Assembly (NCBI GenBank): GCA_015272515.1
Contig: JACYLN010000032.1
Location: 1-53,402 of the forward strand
Direction: 5' to 3'
DNA length: 53,402 bases
DNA from: Leptolyngbyaceae cyanobacterium C42_A2020_001
Lineage (GTDB): Bacteria; Cyanobacteriota; Cyanobacteriia; Leptolyngbyales; Leptolyngbyaceae
How positions within the stretch are numbered: the first letter of the stretch is position 1; every line of letters begins with the position of its first letter. The notes below the pieces were generated by a model. The model searched no databases. It was given only the letters and a program-made list of their open reading frames with translations, and was not told where the DNA came from. The translations under genes were made by a program, and so were the position numbers. Of this stretch, positions 26,076 to 34,200 are shown one piece after another.

Positions 26076-26924
26076 ATGATTCAGTCCGCTATTGTTGTGT
26101 TTGATATTGATGGAGTGGTTCGGGATGTAGGAAACTCTTATCGGCGGGCGTTGGCAGACACGGTTGAGTATCTCACAGCAGGAGCTTTTCGCCCTTCGCA
26201 ACAAGACATTGATGGCTTGAAGTCAGAAGGTATTTGGAATAACGACTGGGAAGCCTCGCAAGAGTTTGTGTACCGCTATTTTGAAGCACAAGAGTTAGCA
26301 GATCGAGCCGCGATCGCCGACTCTACCCAAGCGATTGTAACTCCAGATCCAGCAGGGCGTGGAGGTGTAACCGTTGACTACGATCGCCTGGTTGCCTTCT
26401 TCCAATCTCGCTATCGGGGCACGGACCCTATGCACTGGAATGGTTACATCTGCGAAGAACCGTTGCTGCTGGAACCAGATTACTTGAAGCTATTAACGAA
26501 AGCAGGAATTCAGTGGGGCTTTTTTAGCGGAGCCACTCGCGGCTCGGCAACCTACGTGCTGGAAAAACGGTTAGGCTTACAGGCTCCAGTGCTGATTGCG
26601 ATGGAAGATGCTCCTGGCAAACCCGATCCTACCGGATTGTTTAAAACGGTGCAGCAGTTAGACACCGCGAACGCAAATCCTCCCGTGTTGTATGTGGGCG
26701 ATACCGTGGCAGATATGTACACGGTTCAACGTGCACGAAACCAGGAAGCGGGGCGATCGTGGATTGCTGTCGGTGTGTTGCCGCCCCACGTACAAATCAC
26801 CGAGGAGCGTAGTCAGGACTATTTAGCAACGCTGGAAAAAGCAGGCGCAGATGTGGTGTTCTGGAATGTGCAGGAACTCACGCCTGACAAAATTTGGAAG
26901 CTACTGGAGATTCAGCGTCAGTAA
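26076..26924 (+). CDS. HAD-IA hydrolase, TIGR01548-type
   Basis: A 282-aa haloacid-dehalogenase-superfamily protein. Motif I is VVFDIDGVVRDVG (nucleophile Asp near residue 10), motif II lies in WGFFSGATRGSA, and motif IV is YVGDTVADM. The insert between motifs I and II is long and helical (GIWNNDWEASQEFVYRYFE), which matches the subfamily found in cyanobacteria and plants. The substrate is unknown. The ATG at 26076 is preferred over a TTG at 26070. The stop is followed within 30 nt by a palindromic repeat element. Confidence 0.8.
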   Translation: MIQSAIVVFDIDGVVRDVGNSYRRALADTVEYLTAGAFRPSQQDIDGLKSEGIWNNDWEASQEFVYRYFEAQELADRAAIADSTQAIVTPDPAGRGGVTVDYDRLVAFFQSRYRGTDPMHWNGYICEEPLLLEPDYLKLLTKAGIQWGFFSGATRGSATYVLEKRLGLQAPVLIAMEDAPGKPDPTGLFKTVQQLDTANANPPVLYVGDTVADMYTVQRARNQEAGRSWIAVGVLPPHVQITEERSQDYLATLEKAGADVVFWNVQELTPDKIWKLLEIQRQ

Positions 26925-26953
26925 AAGAATTCTAGATAACGCGATGTGCAACT

Positions 26954-27063
26954 ATTTGCCCTCACCTCCCCAACCCTCCTCTCCCAAATCTGAGCGAGGA
27001 GGGAGCTTGAACCCTTTCTGGCTGCCTTCTCCCAACGTTGGGAGAAGGGGGATGAGGGCAAAT
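26954..27063. repeat. 110-bp palindromic element with terminal inverted repeats
   Basis: The ends are a perfect 11-bp inverted repeat: ATTTGCCCTCA (26954-26964) and TGAGGGCAAAT (27053-27063). Inside are two further palindromes: CCCTCCTC (26974-26981) with GAGGAGGG (26996-27003), and a perfect 24-nt palindrome at 27025-27048 with half-site CCTTCTCCCAAC. A relative in inverted orientation lies at about 31132-31198. This structure resembles MITE-like or REP-like elements that are dispersed in cyanobacterial genomes. It could also serve as a terminator for the HAD gene. Confidence 0.75.
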
Positions 27064-27187
27064 GCAGTATTGAAGACAATTTATAGAAAGTCGCACATTC
27101 GCACATTATGTTAAATAGGTATCATCCAACCAGAGAAGAGGTTAAGACGTGGAAAGTCCGTCCACCGGGGGCGATCGCACAGAGTAC

Positions 27188-27502
27188 ATGACAATCCAGA
27201 TCACCAGGTCCGCTAGAAATAGATTGCTTGCCAGAGCGCTGGTAACGCTGGCTTTGGGAGTTTTGTTCAGCTTCTACTATGCAGCGGCATTTACGGCACA
27301 GCGCGAAAAAGCGGAGAACTTGACGTTAGAGGCTTACACTGAGAACTTTGAGAACTACAAAGCTAAGCTGTTGGCGGGCACGGATATGCCCCAAGCTTTG
27401 ATTCCAGTCGCTTCGATCTTCGTGGTTGCCTTTCTGGTTGGTTCTTACGAACTGCTGGTTTTTCTGATTGCCTGGTTGCTCGGCAAGGTCTTACGTTCCT
27501 GA
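27188..27502 (+). CDS. Small two-helix membrane protein, unknown
   Basis: A protein of 104 aa from ATG 27188 (MTIQITRSARNRLLARALVT). It has two hydrophobic segments (about 17-38, LGVLFSFYYAAAF, and about 74-97, VASIFVVAFLVGSYELLVFLIAWLL) separated by a charged stretch (QREKAENLTLEAYTENFENYKAKL). I do not recognise the family. A GTG at 27149 would add 13 residues that look unrelated. It lies between the palindromic element and another small ORF on the same strand, with no evident operon. Confidence 0.6.
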   Translation: MTIQITRSARNRLLARALVTLALGVLFSFYYAAAFTAQREKAENLTLEAYTENFENYKAKLLAGTDMPQALIPVASIFVVAFLVGSYELLVFLIAWLLGKVLRS

Positions 27503-27661
27503 GTCAATCTTTGGTGAAAGCTGCGATCTCGCTCACACGTTATTTAGAATCTCTTGGACGTTCTCTTAGGGATCTTTAAGAATTCCCCCGCATAATTTCT
27601 TCTCATCAGCCGTATAGATCTACAGACCCACAGGACGGCATGGGATTGGGAGGCAAGAGAG

Positions 27662-27835
27662 ATGAACGCTAAACTCAGACAACGAATCATCAAACTCACA
27701 CTCTTGGTGGTGGCTGATCTGACCCTGAATTTGGTGGGACTGGATACCGTGGCAAACTACAGCGAGTTTGTGTTTGGTCAAGAGTTTGCAATGGCTCCTG
27801 CAACCTCCTCGACGATCGCACTACAAATTTCGTAA
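27662..27835 (+). CDS. Small ORF of 57 codons, unknown
   Basis: An ATG at 27662 is preceded by GGGAGGCAAGAGAG, a good Shine-Dalgarno sequence, and opens a frame of 57 codons to TAA at 27833-27835. The product starts MNAKLRQRIIKLTLLVVADL and is hydrophobic in the first half (LTLLVVADLTLNLVGL), so a short membrane or signal segment is possible. It ends just before the convergent metallophosphoesterase gene. I do not recognise it. The strong ribosome-binding site is the main evidence. Confidence 0.45.
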   Translation: MNAKLRQRIIKLTLLVVADLTLNLVGLDTVANYSEFVFGQEFAMAPATSSTIALQIS

Positions 27836-27845
27836 CCCCAAGCTG

Positions 27846-28778
27846 CTACCCAATCACGCCCTGGTCAAACACTTGATGATCCGTGCCAATGCCCTTCACC
27901 TCGATGCGATCGCTGTAAACCTCCAATGCCGAAAAGCCGTGACGCGATACTGCATACTCTGTCCATTCGTTTTTACCTACTGAACGCAGGTGTGCGCCGC
28001 CATGCCCGGTAATCAAGTAAGTGGTGCCGTCAATGGCACGAGTGCGTTCGTAGTGGTGTTCGTGCCCGTTGATATAAAGCTGCACGCCGTATTTCTTAAA
28101 GAGGGGAGAAAAAGTTTCGATAAAGACAGGATTGCTGCCATACACGCCAGAAGCATAGATGGGATGGTGCCCAAACACAATTTTCCAACGGGCTTTACTT
28201 TGCTTCAGTTCCCGCTCTAGCCAGGCAAGTTGTTCGTTCCAGGCGGCGTTACCGTTAGTATCTAAGGCAAAGAACTGAACAGACTTTTCGCGAAAGGTGT
28301 AGAACCGTCCTGCCATATTGAAACCAGGGTAAGCGACTTGGGGATTGCCGTTTGCTGTGCGAATGTCATGGTTACCGAGACAGGCGCGAAATTTTACGCC
28401 TTGTTGCAAGATCGCGCTGTAGGGCTGTTCAAACACGTCGCCAATTTTCCAGATTTCGCCGTCGTTGTAAATGTTGTCGCCTGCTAGCACTGCCAGATTG
28501 TAAGGGGACTTTTGGTGGTACTGCGCCATTGCTTCACCCACAGCATATTGGTTGCGATCGCCCGACCCTGTATCCGCTGTTGCCACAAACCGCAACACCA
28601 GATTGGAGGGAGTTGCTGCTTGTAGGACTGGTGAACTCACTGGACTAACGCCAGAAGCGGAAATCTGGGACGGTTGATACAGCGCATTTGCCCGATGACC
28701 GAGCCATTTGCCCAAGCCAAATGCCCCTAATCCGGCGATCCCGCTGACGAATAAAAAATGACGACGCTTAATGCCCAT
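27846..28778 (-). CDS. Exported metallophosphoesterase (purple acid phosphatase-like), Tat-type signal
   Basis: A 310-aa calcineurin-like phosphoesterase. The N-terminus MGIKRRHFLFVSGIAGLGAFGLG has twin arginines and a hydrophobic stretch, consistent with Tat export. The metal motifs occur in order: VATADTGSG, LAGDNIYNDG, CLGNHDIR, VFGHHPIYASG and INGHEHHYERTRA. The spacing and the GHEHHYER motif resemble purple acid phosphatases and related periplasmic phosphatases. The substrate is unknown, but phosphate scavenging from organic phosphate is plausible. Length is normal for a single catalytic domain. Confidence 0.85.
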   Translation of the reverse strand: MGIKRRHFLFVSGIAGLGAFGLGKWLGHRANALYQPSQISASGVSPVSSPVLQAATPSNLVLRFVATADTGSGDRNQYAVGEAMAQYHQKSPYNLAVLAGDNIYNDGEIWKIGDVFEQPYSAILQQGVKFRACLGNHDIRTANGNPQVAYPGFNMAGRFYTFREKSVQFFALDTNGNAAWNEQLAWLERELKQSKARWKIVFGHHPIYASGVYGSNPVFIETFSPLFKKYGVQLYINGHEHHYERTRAIDGTTYLITGHGGAHLRSVGKNEWTEYAVSRHGFSALEVYSDRIEVKGIGTDHQVFDQGVIG

Positions 28779-28917
28779 GGGTCGAAAAAAGTATCAGCAA
28801 CAATCCACGCACGTTTATAGCACAATCATGAATTTGCGCGAGGATATCTGAGTATGCCAATTCCTAACCCAAACACCCGCAGGAACACATTTCTACGAAT
28901 GCATCTGAGCCAACTGC

Positions 28918-29979
28918 TTACACAGCCGCCATTGCAGGTTCAACTATCCAACGTCCCATCGCATTGCCGATGACTGCAAGTTCTTGCATCAATAGATCAA
29001 ACCGCTCTGGCGTAAGGGATTGAGGACCATCGGAAAGCGCCTTCTTAGGATTGGGGTGCACTTCAATCATCAGAGAGTCAGTACCAGCGGCGATCGCTGC
29101 CGCCGCCATAGAGGGCACGTATTCCCATTTACCCGTACCGTGACTGGGGTCAATCATGATGGGAAGGTGAGTGAGCGATCGCAATACTGGAATCGCCGCC
29201 AGATCCAGCGTATTGCGGGCGTACTTATTATCAAACGTGCGAATGCCCCGTTCACACAAAATTACGTTGGGGTTTCCCGCTGCGAGGATGTACTCAGCCG
29301 CCATCAACCACTCTTCAATCGTTGCAGACATCCCACGCTTCAGCAAAATCGGCTTATCCTGAGCACCCACCTTCTTCAGGAGGGAGAAGTTTTGCATATT
29401 GCGGGCACCAATCTGAATCACATCTGCCACTTCTGCCAGAGTCTCTAAATCCGCAGCATCCATCAATTCCGTAATAATTCCCAGTCCGCTTACTTCTCTT
29501 GCTCGTGCCAGTAATCCCAGCGCACTTTCGCCATGCCCCTGAAAGGCGTAGGGTGAAGTTCGAGGTTTGAATGCGCCACCCCGTAAAAATTTTGCTCCAG
29601 CAGCTTTGACTCGCAGCGCCGTTTCAACAATCATCTCTTCATTTTCAACCGAGCAAGGTCCGGCAACAACGACGAGAGGATGGTGCTCACCAAAGGTCAC
29701 TGAACCATTCGGAGTCGAAACAATGACCTCACTGGGTTCGCCTTGTCGGTACTCTCGGCTAGCGCGCTTATAGGGCTTCTCAACTCGTAAAACTTCTTCA
29801 ATCCAGGGGCTAGCCTCCTGAATCTGGAGCGGATCCATCTCGACAGTTTCACCCACCAGCCCGATGACGACTTTATGCTTGCCAATAATTTTTTCCGGTG
29901 AGAGTCCCCAGGATAGGAATTCCTGAGTCAGACGCTCTACTTCGGCTTCTGGAGAACCAACTTTCAGAACCACAATCAT
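28918..29979 (-). CDS. aroF: 3-deoxy-7-phosphoheptulonate synthase (DAHP synthase, type I-beta)
   Basis: First enzyme of the shikimate pathway, joining PEP and erythrose 4-phosphate. The 353-aa protein has an N-terminal ferredoxin-like regulatory domain (MIVVLKVGSPEAEVERLTQEF to ~70) and the KDSA/DAHP-synthase barrel: VVAGPCSVENEEMI, FLRGGAFKPRTSPYAFQG, QIGARNMQNFSLL, PILLKRGMS and IMIDPSHGTGKW. This is the I-beta type of Bacillus, Thermotoga and cyanobacteria. The start at ATG 29979 matches the family N-terminus; the longer frame to 30099 overlaps the PAM68 gene and adds non-homologous sequence. Confidence 0.95.
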   Translation of the reverse strand: MIVVLKVGSPEAEVERLTQEFLSWGLSPEKIIGKHKVVIGLVGETVEMDPLQIQEASPWIEEVLRVEKPYKRASREYRQGEPSEVIVSTPNGSVTFGEHHPLVVVAGPCSVENEEMIVETALRVKAAGAKFLRGGAFKPRTSPYAFQGHGESALGLLARAREVSGLGIITELMDAADLETLAEVADVIQIGARNMQNFSLLKKVGAQDKPILLKRGMSATIEEWLMAAEYILAAGNPNVILCERGIRTFDNKYARNTLDLAAIPVLRSLTHLPIMIDPSHGTGKWEYVPSMAAAAIAAGTDSLMIEVHPNPKKALSDGPQSLTPERFDLLMQELAVIGNAMGRWIVEPAMAAV

Positions 29980-30059
29980 GGCGTATGTCCCTTGAGATTT
30001 TTTGAGTGTTCGATGAGGATCGCTGATGCGCTTACTATCTAAAACGGCAATGAAGCTTT

Positions 30060-30569
30060 TTAGCGGGCATCTTTCCAAGACTCGATCGCACGCCCCCAAT
30101 TCGTTCTGAATTCACCCCAACCAAACCAGGAACCCACCCGACCTTCATCCCAAGAAGCAGAGAGTGCGCCATAGCTCAGTCCCAAAACACCCAACCCAAA
30201 GAAGCCCAGACTTGTGAGTAGGACAAACACCGTTGGCAACTTGAAGATGTGCTGGCTCACGATGAAATAACTCACAATAAACGTTAACATTCCCAAACTG
30301 GTGGGAATACCGCAGAAAAATGCCATTCGACGAGCCATCCGTTTACTAACAACTTCAGGTACTCCTGTAAAGGCGCGTTGACGAATGGCGTTGGCTTTCT
30401 CAGCTTTAGCAGATTTTTTTTCGCTAGTTTGAGCTGGCTTTTTGGGTGTTTTCTTCTTGTTTTGGGTCGGTTCAAACGGTAGGCGAGACTTGTCTGCTCC
30501 GACTTCTTTCGAGAAACCCTTGCCATCATCCTGCTCTGCGTTTTTGGGTGGCTGGGACTTTGATGACAT
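30060..30569 (-). CDS. PAM68 family photosystem II assembly protein
   Basis: A 169-aa protein of the PAM68/DUF3464 family (plant PAM68, Synechocystis Sll0933), which assists early photosystem II assembly at the thylakoid membrane. The first ~90 residues are polar and lysine-rich (KKKTPKKPAQTSEKK). Then come VPEVVSKRMARRMAFFCGIPTSLGM and two transmembrane helices (about 93-117 and 122-143), ending with the conserved SASWDEGRVGSWFGWGEF. The start at ATG 30569 has AGGG upstream. It follows rpsO by 13 nt, the same neighbour relationship I recall from other cyanobacteria, so the two are likely cotranscribed. Confidence 0.88.
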   Translation of the reverse strand: MSSKSQPPKNAEQDDGKGFSKEVGADKSRLPFEPTQNKKKTPKKPAQTSEKKSAKAEKANAIRQRAFTGVPEVVSKRMARRMAFFCGIPTSLGMLTFIVSYFIVSQHIFKLPTVFVLLTSLGFFGLGVLGLSYGALSASWDEGRVGSWFGWGEFRTNWGRAIESWKDAR

Positions 30570-30582
30570 ACCGTTTTCCCTA

Positions 30583-30852
30583 TTAACCGCGAATCCCAAG
30601 CTTAGTGATTAGTGCTCTGTAGCGATCGTTGTCTTGCTTCTGAATGTAAGCTAACAAACGCTTGCGATGACCAATCATCTTCAATAAGCCCATTCGGGAG
30701 GAATGGTCTTTCTTATTGGATTTCAGGTGGTCACTCAGGCGATTGATGCGTGCTGTCAGCATCGCTACCTGAACATCTGCGGATCCGGTGTCGGTTTCGT
30801 GAATCTGGTAGTCAGAAATAATTTCTTGTTTGCGCTCTTGCAGCAGTGCCAT
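30583..30852 (-). CDS. rpsO: 30S ribosomal protein S15
   Basis: An 89-aa primary 16S rRNA-binding protein. The sequence shows the full S15 pattern: [34 protein letters not shown], then [25 protein letters not shown] and a final [12 protein letters not shown]. Length is exactly that of the family. It is the first gene of an rpsO-PAM68 pair on the minus strand. A 19-bp sequence shared with the start of the gene at 12516 lies about 50 nt upstream (30902-30920). Confidence 0.97.
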   Translation of the reverse strand: MALLQERKQEIISDYQIHETDTGSADVQVAMLTARINRLSDHLKSNKKDHSSRMGLLKMIGHRKRLLAYIQKQDNDRYRALITKLGIRG

Positions 30853-30901
30853 GAGTGGTGTGGTTTTCCTAATTACATCAAGTCAGCAATTTCTAATCAT
30901 A

Positions 30902-30920
30902 CCATAGTCGTTTTGGGGAA
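30902..30920. repeat. 19-bp sequence shared with 12512-12530
   Basis: The plus-strand sequence ccatagtcgttttggggaa at 30902-30920 occurs identically near 12512-12530. Both copies lie at or just upstream of the start of a minus-strand gene (rpsO and the Cys-rich hypothetical). Two identical 19-mers are not expected by chance in 53 kb. This may be a dispersed repeat fragment or a shared regulatory sequence. Confidence 0.5.
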
Positions 30921-30996
30921 GAGAGTTAGGAATGAGAACGAATTCAAAATGAAAAGTTCAAAGTTCAAAGTGGCTGCCAATAAGGCTTTGCTACTT

Positions 30997-31101
30997 TTAT
31001 AGCCGTAGCCATCTGTAACGTGGCTATGGCGAGTCAGAACGCCTACCCAGCATTGGCTTTGCCACTTTTTCCTGTCCTAAGCGTTCTGACCAAAGCTATA
31101 A
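30997..31101. repeat. 105-bp palindromic element with TTATAGC/GCTATAA ends
   Basis: The element begins TTATAGC (30997-31003) and ends GCTATAA (31095-31101). Inside, GTCAGAACGC (31033-31042) pairs exactly with GCGTTCTGAC (31081-31090), and a small hairpin TAGCCA/TGGCTA sits near 31006-31026. The end sequence recurs with one mismatch at 7659-7673. It fits a non-autonomous MITE-like repeat. It lies in the gap between rpsO and the adenylate cyclase gene, where the 30853-31210 stretch holds only repeats and no gene. Confidence 0.6.
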
Positions 31102-31131
31102 TTTTACATTTTGAATGATTCATGGCTCAAA

Positions 31132-31198
31132 CTGCCTCCTCGCTCAGATTTGGGAGAGGAGGGTTGAGAAAGTGAGGGCAAGATAGTTGCATAGCGCA
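31132..31198. repeat. Partial inverted relative of the 26954-27063 palindromic element
   Basis: Read as reverse complement, this stretch aligns with about 26941-27007: both contain gcaactat, then ttgccctcac, then the 20-mer core ctcctctcccaaatctgagc followed by gaggagg. By eye about 60 of 70 bases agree, and the similarity extends ~13 bp beyond the inverted repeat end. The right half, with the 24-nt palindrome, is absent here. It sits just after the adenylate cyclase stop. Confidence 0.65.
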
Positions 31199-31210
31199 TG
31201 AACTGAAGAA

Positions 31211-34200
31211 TTAGCGCTTGCCAGCCAACCAAAATGTTCGCATCGTCCCTTTACCTTTGATTTCAACTGTGCCACGCTGCTGGAGTTGATACTTATCTTT
31301 GAGCCGTTCGTAGGTGGCTTCTGTAACCTGAATTTTGCCTGCAACGCCTTGAGATTCCATACGGCTTGCGGTGTTGACGACATCACCCCAGAGGTCGTAG
31401 GTAAATTTTTTCTTGCCAATTACACCTGCAATGACTGGTCCGGTGTTGATTCCTACTCTCACTTCTATGGGTTGCCCTTCGTAGGTGAGGAATTGGGAAA
31501 TCTCTTGTTGCATATCCAGTGCCATGTCAGCGATCGCTTCGGCGTGGTCGGGGCGGGGATCGGGCAAACCACCGACTACCATGTAGGCATCACCGATGGT
31601 TTTGATTTTTTCCAGTCCGTGTTTTTCACACAGGTCATCAAATACCAGAAAGATGCGGTTGAGCAAACCCACAAGGTCGGGGGCGGAGACGTTAGACGAC
31701 AGGGTTGTGAAGTTGACAATATCGGCAAACATCACGGTCACTTCATCATAGTTTTCGGCAATCAGAGCATGGCTGTGTCGGTCTTGCAAAATCCCTAAGC
31801 TCTGCTTCAACTGATCGGCGATCGCGTTGGGCAGCACGTTTAACAGCAATAATTCTGTTTTTTTCTGCTCTGCCTGCAATGCTTCTTCGGCTTGTTTACG
31901 ATGTGTAATGTCATCAATCACGCCCAGAATGCCGATGACGTTTTGATTGGCATCGTGAATGGGGATTTTGCTGATATCCAGCCAAATGGTTTTGCCATCG
32001 GATGAGCGAACTTTGGGCGCAATCAGGTGCAGTTGAGGGGTATCCAACTCAATAATTTGCCGATCCTGCCAGCGAAATTGTTCTGCTACTTCGCGACCGG
32101 GCAGCACATCGTAATCGGTTTTGCCAATGATCTCTTCGGGATCACCGAGTCCGGCGGCTTCTGCCCAATTGCGGTTACAGCCCAGAAAGGTGAGATTGGT
32201 GTCTTTCCAAAACACTTGCTGGGGAATGTTGTTGAGAATCAGACGAAGGTACTGTTCTTTCTCCTGGAGTGCGGCTTCTGCCCGCTTGCGATCGCTGATA
32301 TCAAACCCAATCGATAAAATTTCAGTGACCTCGCCCTGATCGTTCAAAATCGCCTTTGTAGACCACTTAACCCAAACAGTTTCTCCTGTACTACGGAGGT
32401 TTTCGGCTTCAATGTCTTGATGGTGTTCAGGAGTCCGAGAAATGTACTCAATCCAGGCTTTTAGCTCCGCTTCGGACGTTTCAGTAATAGGAACCAGGGT
32501 GCCAAACGCATTGCGTCCAATGATTTCATCAGGCGTAAACCCGAAGAACTGCTGCCCATAAGTATTTAAGAATGTGATGATGCCACTGGGTTCCATCCGT
32601 ACAATGATGCTGTTGGCAGATTCAACCAGGTCGCGGTATTTTTTCTGGCTTTCTTGAATGGCGGCTTCTGTCTGCTTGCGATCCGTAATATCTTTAGTCA
32701 CTGCCAGCATACATGGCTCTCCGTCTAACTCGATGATCTCAGCAGACAGCAGGGCGATGATAATTTCCCCGTTTTTTTTGCGGAGGCAAACCTCCAGATC
32801 ATGAACGTAGCCCTGTTCTTCCAGCAGGCGCATCAAGTTGGCTCGGTCTTGCCGATTTGCCCAGGCATCTAGCTCAACCACGTTTTTGCCCAACACTTCT
32901 TCTCGGCTAAAGCCAGAGGCACGTAGAAAGCTTTCATTCACATCCAGAAACTGCCCGCTTCGCAGACTGTTAATGGTGATGAAGTCGGGGGAGGCGCTAA
33001 AGGCTTTAGCAAATCGCTCTTGAGAACTGCGGAGGGCTTCTTCGGCACGTTTTCGCTCTTGAGCCACAATGCCTAACGCCACTAAGTCTGCCATCGATCG
33101 CGTAAAGCTTTGCTCCTCCACCGTCCAGCGACGAATGTTACTCGATTGCTCCAAACAAACTACACCAACAGTTTTGCCGCCAGAACGAATGGGAGTATCT
33201 AGCAGAGAAGCGAGGTTGGTAGGGTCGAGATAGGACTGAATTAGGTCGCGAGTGCGGGGATCGGTACGGGCATCTTCGGCGTTGATTGTGCCTTCTTCTT
33301 CCAGTGCATAGAAATAACGGGGAAATGCATCAACCGAGAGGGCATCGCCGTCGGAGTGGCGATCGCTGGCTTGTTCGTACAGGTCAATGCACTGAAGTTG
33401 GGTGTGAGTTTCGTTGAATAACCAGACACTGGCACGATCAACATCCAGGGTGCGAACGGCAGCTTCCGTAATTTCTTGTGTGGCGGCTTTCAAGTCTCCC
33501 TGATTCAACACAGTGCTTTTTGCCAATTCCAGCAACACTCGATTTTGCTTACGGAGCTGTTGTTCGTTCTTTGCCAGTTTTTCAGCCGTGCGCTTGTGGG
33601 CATCTTCGCTTAACTTGCGATCGCTAACATCGCGCGCCACGAAAAGCACCGTGTCGTCTTCTAGGGGTGAGACATTGGCAGAGAACCAAATTTCCTGTGA
33701 CTCCACGGTGACGTTGTATTCTACCGTCACAAGTTGTTGAGTATTGAGTGCTCGCTGGATGCTTTGCAAAATGGCATCAGCCTGCGGTTTGGGTAAAATC
33801 TCGGCAATTGGTTTGCCAATTTGGCTAGCCATTGGGGTCACCAAAAGCTTGGAGGAGTTGGAAACGATCTTTCGCAAATACCCCTGGCGATCGTACACAA
33901 TCACTAAATCATCCATTGCCAGAAACAGCGCTCGCAATTCGGCTTCTGCGGCTGCCAGGGATGCGGTTCGTTCCTCTACCTTTTGTTCCAGGCGTTCGTT
34001 GGTGCGCTCCAGCGCGGTGAACGATTCTCGCAACTGCTCTGCCATGCGGTTAAACGATTCTGCAAGGGTTACCAGTTCCGTAATACCCCTTGCCTTTACG
34101 GTTTGGTTGAGTTGCCCACTCGCTAGCGCTTCTGATGCCTGGCTGAGGCGGAGAATTTGGCGGGCAATCCAACGGGAAATGGGGATGCCAAGTAGGGTTG

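Noticed and set aside
26918-27114. Short ORFs across the palindromic element
   Set aside because: They are products of the nested palindromes and are low-complexity Ser/Pro sequences on both strands.
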